Under the pieces are notes generated by a model. It saw only the letters and a program-made list of their open reading frames with translations. It had not been told where the DNA came from and ran no database searches. A stretch of DNA of 5,217 nucleotides from an uncultured Acidimicrobiaceae bacterium (GTDB taxonomy: Bacteria; Actinomycetota; Acidimicrobiia; Acidimicrobiales; RAAP-2). The stretch spans positions 1 through 5,217 of the forward strand of contig CALAYR010000087.1 of NCBI GenBank assembly GCA_937894805.1. Reading direction: 5' to 3'. Shown here piece by piece: positions 1-4,518 of this stretch. The first letter of the stretch is position 1; each line of letters opens with the position of its first letter. The translations under genes and the position numbers were made by a program.

Positions 1-857
1 AGCGGTCCGCTCCCTACGTAATGCCGAAGGAAGGCCCCGAGACGACCTCGGGCCAACGACGCCGGCAGCAGTACTTCCCGTGGACGACTCTTCTGAGTCG
101 TCTTCGCTCCTACGTCTTTGGTGAACTCTTCGGCGCGGGACTCGTGGGCAAGAAGGAGATTCGTGCGAAAGCGCGGGGACAATGGGAGACCTACGTCAAT
201 GCTGTGGTTCGCGATAGTGAACTCCGCACCAAGATTGAGCCCGACTACGAAATTGGTTGCAAGCGCGTTCTCCTGGCGTCTGACTGGTACTCCACGTTGC
301 AGCGTAAAAACGTCGACCTCATCACTTCTGCCATTAAGTCGATCACGCCTCGTGGCGTCAAGACCGCCGATGGCGTTGAACACGAATTTGATGTGCTCGT
401 GTACGCCACGGGATTCTCGACCACCGACTTCTTGGCTCCCATGCAGATCACCGGGCGTGAGGGAGTGACGCTGCGCGACGCTTGGGCTACTCGCCCGCTG
501 GCGCACCGCGGTGTAACGGTCCCGGAGTTTCCGAACTTCTTCGTTCTCTACGGTCCCAACACCAACCTGGGTAGTAACTCCATTCTCTTCATGTTGGAGT
601 CACAGATTCAGTACGTGGCCCACCTAATGCGTGCCGCGAATGATCGAGACTGGCGCGGCATTGAAGTCAAGCCGGCCGCTTTGGAAGAGTGGCGGTCAAT
701 GATCGATGACGAGTCCGGTGAAACGGCGTGGCTGCAGGGATGCCAGTCCTGGTACACGGTCAATGGGGTTAACACCAACAATTGGCCCAAGAGCTCGTGG
801 CAGTACCACCAACTCTTGCGCTCCGTTGATCTAACGAACTACGCCAACGCGTCGTGA
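1..857 (+). CDS. Class I Baeyer-Villiger monooxygenase (flavoprotein), C-terminal part, 5' end outside window
   Basis: Predicted FAD- and NADPH-dependent monooxygenase that inserts oxygen next to a ketone carbonyl, giving an ester or lactone; cytosolic. The reading frame is open to the left edge and begins RSAPYVMPK, the usual stretch after the NADPH-binding Rossmann strand, so the ATG at 21 is internal. About 284 residues are visible; with a family length near 500, roughly 200 are missing, including both GxGxxG folds and the BVMO fingerprint. Visible family motifs: the DVLVYATGF flavin-domain strand (ATGF at 405-416), YGPNTNLGSNSI (552-584) and the C-terminal NGVNTNNWP (762-788). The segment after PKE (GPETTSG) is unlike the common PK.DR form, but its length fits. 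It ends in a 4-base overlap with the esterase gene, which suggests coupled translation and a shared pathway. The general FMO/BVMO class is secure; the substrate is unknown. Confidence 0.9.
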   Translation, partial: RSAPYVMPKEGPETTSGQRRRQQYFPWTTLLSRLRSYVFGELFGAGLVGKKEIRAKARGQWETYVNAVVRDSELRTKIEPDYEIGCKRVLLASDWYSTLQRKNVDLITSAIKSITPRGVKTADGVEHEFDVLVYATGFSTTDFLAPMQITGREGVTLRDAWATRPLAHRGVTVPEFPNFFVLYGPNTNLGSNSILFMLESQIQYVAHLMRAANDRDWRGIEVKPAALEEWRSMIDDESGETAWLQGCQSWYTVNGVNTNNWPKSSWQYHQLLRSVDLTNYANAS

Positions 858-1711
858 GCCGGCATCTGCCGGTAGCGCCGCAGCGCCTGGCGATGGCGGG
901 GCTAAAGCGACTTGTCTTCAACCCGAACGTGCCGTTCGACAAGCAACGTGCTCGGCTGCGGATAGCGACTCAAGCCGGCGGGGGAGTCAAATCGTTCCAG
1001 GCCCTCGAGATTGCGGGTGTCCGCTGCGAGGAGTATGTCCCCACCGCGGTCACTACCGACACAGCAATCGTGTACGTGCATGGAGGCGGCTACTGCGTGG
1101 GCTCCCCAGCCTTAGGCGCTCCGTTTATCACCGCCTTGTCTGATGCGCTGGGTGCTCGGGCCGTGCTCGTTGACTACCGTCTGGCCCCGGAGGCGCCGGC
1201 ACCGGCTGCTGTCGATGACGTATCGAATGTGCTGCAGAGCGTGGGCGAAAACGTTGTCGCGGTGGGTGACTCGGCCGGAGCGGGTGCCCTGGTGGCCGCA
1301 CTGCAAAGCAACCCTGCGCTCGCCGCAGTGTTGCTGTCACCGTGGCTCGATCTTTCCGATGACCGGTTGAGCCGCGGTGACCTCATCGAGCGAGACCCCG
1401 TACTAAGTCCCGCCTGGCTCGAGATGTGCGCATCGGCCTACGCCGGGGGCGACCGCCGCAACCCGCTCGTCTCACCACTGTTGGGTGACTTGGCCATGCC
1501 GGCGACGTTGGTGGTTGGTGGGACAGATGACGTATTGGCGCCTGACGCCACTCGCTTAGTTGAAGTCCTCTCGCGTCAAGGTACCCACGTTAATGAATGC
1601 ATTGTTCACGACATGTGGCACGACTTTGCTTTGTCCGTTGGTCGCCTTGAAGCAGCCGATTTTGCGCTCGAGGTCGTCGTGAATTTTCTTAAACCGTTGC
1701 TACTTCGGTAA
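854..1711 (+). CDS. HSL-family alpha/beta-hydrolase, probable esterase/lactonase
   Basis: Predicted carboxylester hydrolase of the hormone-sensitive-lipase type (Abhydrolase_3), 285 residues, slightly short for a family of about 290-350. The oxyanion motif HGGGY is at residues 76-80, DYRLAPE at 107-113, and the nucleophile elbow GDSAG at 138-142 with Ser140. The acid is Asp225 or Asp226 in GGTDDVLAPD, and the base is His256 in MWHDF, so the triad looks complete. There is no signal peptide or membrane segment; the enzyme should be cytosolic. The start is GTG, whose last two bases plus the following A form the TGA stop of the monooxygenase. No clear Shine-Dalgarno precedes it, which fits translational coupling; Met14 (ATG at 893) is a less likely start because it also lacks one. 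Inferred role: hydrolysis of the ester or lactone made by the upstream enzyme. The exact ester is unknown. Confidence 0.88.
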   Translation: MSRHLPVAPQRLAMAGLKRLVFNPNVPFDKQRARLRIATQAGGGVKSFQALEIAGVRCEEYVPTAVTTDTAIVYVHGGGYCVGSPALGAPFITALSDALGARAVLVDYRLAPEAPAPAAVDDVSNVLQSVGENVVAVGDSAGAGALVAALQSNPALAAVLLSPWLDLSDDRLSRGDLIERDPVLSPAWLEMCASAYAGGDRRNPLVSPLLGDLAMPATLVVGGTDDVLAPDATRLVEVLSRQGTHVNECIVHDMWHDFALSVGRLEAADFALEVVVNFLKPLLLR

Positions 1712-1722
1712 GTTCCAACCTC

Positions 1723-1735
1723 TGTTATTGTCGCA
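1723..1735 (+). promoter_or_regulatory. Promoter-like motif TGTTATTGTCGCA upstream of first P450
   Basis: TGTTATTGT can be read as an extended -10 element (TGT followed by TATTGT, 4 of 6 to TATAAT) about 70 bases before the P450 start. No convincing -35 hexamer is seen at the proper distance. The same motif, TGTTATTGTC plus CA after one variable base, recurs at 3060-3072 before the ferredoxin. It is either a -10 region or a shared protein-binding site. Transcription starting here would give a leader of about 65 bases that includes the structured segment at 1748-1801. Confidence 0.4.
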
Positions 1736-1747
1736 GACAGATGATTC

Positions 1748-1801
1748 CGGGGGGACGTCGGCGCTTGAGCGCCGGTTGCTTCTCCCGACACTAGGGGGGA
1801 A
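1748..1801 (+). promoter_or_regulatory. Structured mRNA leader with competing G-tracts; includes the RBS of first P450
   Basis: A perfect 6-bp hairpin, CGGCGC-TTGA-GCGCCG, lies at 1759-1774. Around it, CGGGGGGA (1748-1755) can pair with TCTCCCG (1781-1787) to form an outer stem. The same C-tract, TTCTCCC (1780-1786), can instead pair with GGGGGAA (1795-1801), which contains the Shine-Dalgarno (AGGGGG at 1793-1798, 5 bases before ATG 1804). The two pairings exclude each other, so the leader could expose or hide the ribosome site. This is seen by complementarity only; no folding energies were computed. It may also be chance in a G-rich leader. It matches no riboswitch class that I recognise. 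Confidence 0.35.
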
Positions 1802-1803
1802 CA

Positions 1804-3012
1804 ATGTCACACACCAAACCACTCGTTGAAGACTTTGCTACAGATTTTGATCACGCCGATCCCCAGTGGGTGAATAACCCGTATCCCATCTGGGAAGACC
1901 TTCGCACCCGGTGCCCCGTGGCCCACACTGACCGCTACGGCGGTGCTTGGTTCCCCGCGACCCACGAGCTCGTGAGCCGCGTGGCCAAGGACACGGAGAA
2001 CTTCACGAGTCGCTCAGTTGTTATGTCGAACCTTCGGCCGACTGATGAGGACCTGCCAGCACCGATTGGTATTGCCCCTCCGATTACTTCAGACCCACCG
2101 TTTCACGCCATTGCCCGCCGCTTGGTGCTTCCCGCCTTTTCTCCCGGTGTGGTGAACGCTCTCGAGCCGCAGATTCGCGCGCTCTGCAACAGCCTGCTCG
2201 ACGACATGGGTGACGCGGCCGTCGTAAACGGTGGAACGCAGTTCGCGCAGTACATCCCCGTTGGCGTTATCCAGCAGATGCTGGGATTCCCTCTCGAAGA
2301 CATCGAGATGTTCCTGCAGATTGTGATCGACGTACTGGACTCCATTGACTCCACGGCCGAAGATCGTCAAGCGACGGGTGACAAGAATCGTGCCTACTTC
2401 GAGAAGCAGATTCAAGATCACATCGACAATCCCCGCGACGACTTCACGACCTACTTGCTGAACGCCGAAATCGCCGGAACCAAGCTCGAACTTGATCACG
2501 TCATCGGCACGATTCTCTTGACGCTGGTTGCCGGTATCGACACGACGTGGTCAGCAATCTCGTCCTCGCTGTGGCACTTGGCTCAGAACCCAGATGATCT
2601 TGCTCGTCTCGTCAATGAGCCCGAGCTCATTGACGTGGCCGTTGAAGAGTTTCTCCGCTTCTACGCACCCGTCACGATGGCCCGTCTCGTTGCGAAGGAT
2701 CACGACTTCAACGGTTGTCCGATGAAGAAGGACGACTGGGTCCTGCTGGGCTTCCCGGCCGCCAACCGCGACCCCGAAGTGTTCGAGGATGCCGACAAGT
2801 TCATCATTGATCGTCGAGAGAACCGTCACGTGGCCTTTGGTCTGGGTATTCACCGCTGCGCCGGTTCGAACCTCGCCCGTCTAGAACTCAAGGTGGCCAT
2901 CCAGGAGTTCATCAAGCGCTACCCGACATTTACGCTGGAAAATCCCAGCGAAGTCACCTTCTCACCAGGGCAGGTCCGGGGCGCTAGAAACCTACCAATC
3001 CGTGTGAAATAG
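1804..3012 (+). CDS. Cytochrome P450 (soluble, bacterial class I type), paralog 1
   Basis: Predicted haem-thiolate monooxygenase, 402 residues, the normal size for a soluble bacterial P450, with no N-terminal membrane anchor. Motifs in order: C-helix DPPFHAIARR (97-106), I-helix AGIDTT (243-248) with the Asp246/Thr247 oxygen-activation pair, K-helix ExxR (Glu282-Arg285), and the haem loop FGLGIHRCAG (345-354) with ligand Cys352. All key residues are intact. ATG 1804 follows AGGGGG by 5 bases. It should take electrons from a small ferredoxin such as the one encoded next, with a reductase encoded elsewhere. By hand alignment it is about 70% identical to the P450 at 3292-4509, so the two belong to one CYP family and probably one subfamily; I cannot give the CYP number. 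The substrate is probably hydrophobic, possibly alicyclic, terpenoid or steroid-like, judged only from the BVMO/esterase neighbours. Confidence 0.95.
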   Translation: MSHTKPLVEDFATDFDHADPQWVNNPYPIWEDLRTRCPVAHTDRYGGAWFPATHELVSRVAKDTENFTSRSVVMSNLRPTDEDLPAPIGIAPPITSDPPFHAIARRLVLPAFSPGVVNALEPQIRALCNSLLDDMGDAAVVNGGTQFAQYIPVGVIQQMLGFPLEDIEMFLQIVIDVLDSIDSTAEDRQATGDKNRAYFEKQIQDHIDNPRDDFTTYLLNAEIAGTKLELDHVIGTILLTLVAGIDTTWSAISSSLWHLAQNPDDLARLVNEPELIDVAVEEFLRFYAPVTMARLVAKDHDFNGCPMKKDDWVLLGFPAANRDPEVFEDADKFIIDRRENRHVAFGLGIHRCAGSNLARLELKVAIQEFIKRYPTFTLENPSEVTFSPGQVRGARNLPIRVK

Positions 3013-3039
3013 GGCATCCCAGCAATTTCCCCGCTGTAG

Positions 3040-3068
3040 TTGAGGTGAGACAAAACAGGTGTTATTGT
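3040..3068 (+). promoter_or_regulatory. Candidate sigma70-type promoter for ferredoxin-P450 operon
   Basis: TTGAGG (3040-3045, 4 of 6 to TTGACA) is followed after exactly 17 bases by TATTGT (3063-3068, 4 of 6 to TATAAT). TGT directly before the -10 makes it extended. The predicted start near 3075 would give a leader of about 20 bases ending in a strong ribosome site. The 82-base gap after the first P450 shows no convincing terminator, so read-through from upstream is also possible and this promoter may be an additional internal one. Confidence 0.5.
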
Positions 3069-3073
3069 CTCAC
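3045..3073. promoter_or_regulatory. Operator-like inverted repeat GTGAGACAA / TTGTCTCAC
   Basis: There is a perfect 9-bp inverted repeat, with the left arm at 3045-3053, the right arm at 3065-3073, and an 11-base centre. The arms begin at the last base of the candidate -35 and cover most of the -10, so a dimeric protein bound here would block RNA polymerase. The arm spacing, about two helical turns, suits a dimeric repressor such as a TetR- or GntR-type protein, but no regulator gene is in the window. It could also fold as an RNA hairpin, but it lacks a T-tract and so is a poor terminator. It does not match the KstR steroid-regulon consensus. Confidence 0.5.
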
Positions 3074-3083
3074 TAACGCCACA

Positions 3084-3090
3084 AAGGAGG
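3084..3090 (+). promoter_or_regulatory. Strong Shine-Dalgarno AAGGAGG deciding the GTG start of the ferredoxin
   Basis: AAGGAGG ends 4 bases before GTG 3095, a near-ideal ribosome site. It supports the non-ATG start, after which the protein begins MKVVINADAC, the expected ferredoxin N-terminus. Confidence 0.8.
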
Positions 3091-3094
3091 GGTT

Positions 3095-3289
3095 GTGAAG
3101 GTAGTTATCAACGCAGATGCCTGTACCGGTCAAGGTCGGTGCTTCGGTATTGCACCCGAACTGTTCGATTTCGATGATTTGGGTAATGGAGTAGTGAAGG
3201 GTGACGGAACTGTCACGCCCGAGCTCGTAGAAAAGGCCCGCTTGGCTGAAGCCAACTGCCCCGAGCACGCAATCTCAATCGAGGAATAA
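3095..3289 (+). CDS. Single-cluster [3Fe-4S] ferredoxin of the P450-partner type
   Basis: Small acidic electron carrier of 64 residues, expected to shuttle electrons from a ferredoxin reductase to a P450 in the cytosol. The cluster motif is Cys10-TGQGR-Cys16 with a distant Cys55-Pro56. The position that holds the fourth cysteine in [4Fe-4S] ferredoxins is Gln13, so a [3Fe-4S] cluster is predicted; variation at this position is known among actinobacterial P450 ferredoxins. The length is typical. GTG is the start, supported by a strong Shine-Dalgarno. The stop is 2 bases before the next P450 ATG, and the GAGGAA of its last codons probably serves as that gene's ribosome site, so the two are co-translated in near-equal supply. 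It probably also serves the upstream P450, given their close similarity. No reductase gene is in view. Confidence 0.93.
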   Translation: MKVVINADACTGQGRCFGIAPELFDFDDLGNGVVKGDGTVTPELVEKARLAEANCPEHAISIEE

Positions 3290-3291
3290 TC

Positions 3292-4509
3292 ATGTCTATT
3301 AAGCCACCTGTAGAAGACTTCGCAACTGACTGGGACCACACGGACCCAGCGTGGGTTGCCAACCCTTACCCGATCTGGGATGAACTTCGTGAGAAGTGCC
3401 CCGTCGCTCACACGAACCGTTACGGCGGTGGTTGGTTCCCTTCGACCTACGAGCTTGTTTCAGCCGTAGCGAACGACACCGACAACTTCACCAGCCGTAC
3501 CGTGGTTATCGGTAATGGCCGTCCCGGCGAAGATGCGCCGCCAGCACCGATTGGTGTGGCCCCGCCAATTTCCTCGGACCCACCCTTCCACCACATTGCT
3601 CGTCGTTTGATTCTCCCTGCCTTCTCGCCGGGCGTTGTGAACACGATCGAGACCTTCGTGCGCGAGTACTGCGGCAAGTTGCTCGACAACGTCTCCGCTC
3701 AGGAGATTGTCAATGGTGGTTCGGACTACGCCCAGTACATCCCCGTCGCCGTTATTCGCCAGATGCTCGGCTTCCCGGAGAAGGATGACGACTTGTTCCG
3801 TCACTTCGTGCACATCGTGCTCGAAGGTATTGACGAGCCCGACCTCGAGAAGCGCATTGCGGACTTTGAGCCCATTCGTATCTACATCGAGGACCAGGTT
3901 CAGGACCACATCGACAACCCTCGTGACGACCTCACGTCGTACCTGTTGAACGCTGAAATTGCGGGAAGCAAGCTGCTCCCCGAGCACATCTTCGGCACCA
4001 TGATTCTGGTTCTCGTGGCTGGCATTGACACCACCTGGTCGGGCATCGCTTCATCGCTCTACCACTTGGCCACGAACCCCAAGGACCTCGAGCGTCTCGT
4101 CAACGAGCCCGAGCTGATGCCATTGGCAGTTGAAGAGTTCTTGCGCTTCTACTCCCCAGTGACGATGGCTCGCTTGGTCAAGGAAGACTTTGACTTCAAC
4201 GGCTGCCCGATGAAGAAGGACGACTGGTTGCTGCTGGGCTTCCCGGCCGCTAACCGCGACCCGAAGGCCTTTGAGGACGCCGACAAGTTCATCATTGACC
4301 GCAAGATCAACCGCCACGTCGCCTTCGGCCTCGGTATCCACCGTTGCGCCGGATCGAACTTGGCTCGCATGGAGATGCGTGTGGCCATTGAAGAGTTCAT
4401 CAAGCGCTACCCGAAGTTCACGTTGGCTGCCGGTGACGCCGACTCGGTGACCTGGTCTCAGGGCCAGGTTCGCGGTGCTCGCAACCTGCCGTTGACGATT
4501 ACGAAGTAG
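3292..4509 (+). CDS. Cytochrome P450 (soluble, bacterial class I type), paralog 2
   Basis: Predicted haem-thiolate monooxygenase, 405 residues, soluble. C-helix DPPFHHIARR (96-105), I-helix AGIDTT (243-248), ExxR Glu282-Arg285 and haem loop FGLGIHRCAG (345-354, Cys352) are intact. ATG 3292 lies 2 bases after the ferredoxin stop; GAGGA at 3281-3285 is its Shine-Dalgarno. Compared with the P450 at 1804-3012, I count about 72% identity over the first 100 residues, 53% over residues 101-213 and 79% after that, so the divergence centres on the D- to G-helix region that lines the substrate pocket and access channel. This suggests the same redox partner but a different substrate or a different position of attack. 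Its codon use looks more biased (AAG, GAC, TTC, CGT) than that of the esterase, hinting at higher expression. The substrate is unknown. Confidence 0.95.
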   Translation: MSIKPPVEDFATDWDHTDPAWVANPYPIWDELREKCPVAHTNRYGGGWFPSTYELVSAVANDTDNFTSRTVVIGNGRPGEDAPPAPIGVAPPISSDPPFHHIARRLILPAFSPGVVNTIETFVREYCGKLLDNVSAQEIVNGGSDYAQYIPVAVIRQMLGFPEKDDDLFRHFVHIVLEGIDEPDLEKRIADFEPIRIYIEDQVQDHIDNPRDDLTSYLLNAEIAGSKLLPEHIFGTMILVLVAGIDTTWSGIASSLYHLATNPKDLERLVNEPELMPLAVEEFLRFYSPVTMARLVKEDFDFNGCPMKKDDWLLLGFPAANRDPKAFEDADKFIIDRKINRHVAFGLGIHRCAGSNLARMEMRVAIEEFIKRYPKFTLAAGDADSVTWSQGQVRGARNLPLTITK

Positions 4510-4518
4510 TACTACTTC
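4503..4518. repeat. Perfect 16-bp palindrome holding both convergent stop codons
   Basis: GAAGTAGTACTACTTC reads the same on both strands. It contains the P450 stop (TAG 4507-4509) and, on the other strand, the membrane-gene stop (TAG at 4514-4512), separated by only TA. Both genes therefore end in AAG TAG. With no loop, it is a better candidate for a protein site or a chance symmetry than for an RNA hairpin. Confidence 0.6.

Noticed and set aside
30..62. A compensated frameshift in the BVMO, suggested by the unusual residues GPETTSG after PKE
   Set aside because: The other two frames give no better family match, and the number of residues before QRRRQQYFPW fits the family.
21..857. ATG at 21 as the true start of the monooxygenase
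   Set aside because: The frame is open upstream and encodes RSAPYV directly before it, matching the family's internal QRSAPYV-PK stretch; the protein would also lack both nucleotide-binding folds.
1759..1774. Hairpin after the esterase as an intrinsic terminator
   Set aside because: Only 6 bp with no T-tract after it, and it lies in the probable P450 leader; read as leader structure instead.
3050..3066. KstR-type (cholesterol regulon) operator in the ferredoxin promoter
   Set aside because: AACAGGTG does not satisfy the AACnnGTT core of the KstR site; the inverted repeat there has different arms.
3460..3987. Long open frame antisense to the second P450 (and shorter ones in both P450 genes)
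   Set aside because: The forward gene has complete P450 motifs over the whole stretch; the antisense frames show no family motif or ribosome site and arise from the codon bias of the sense gene.
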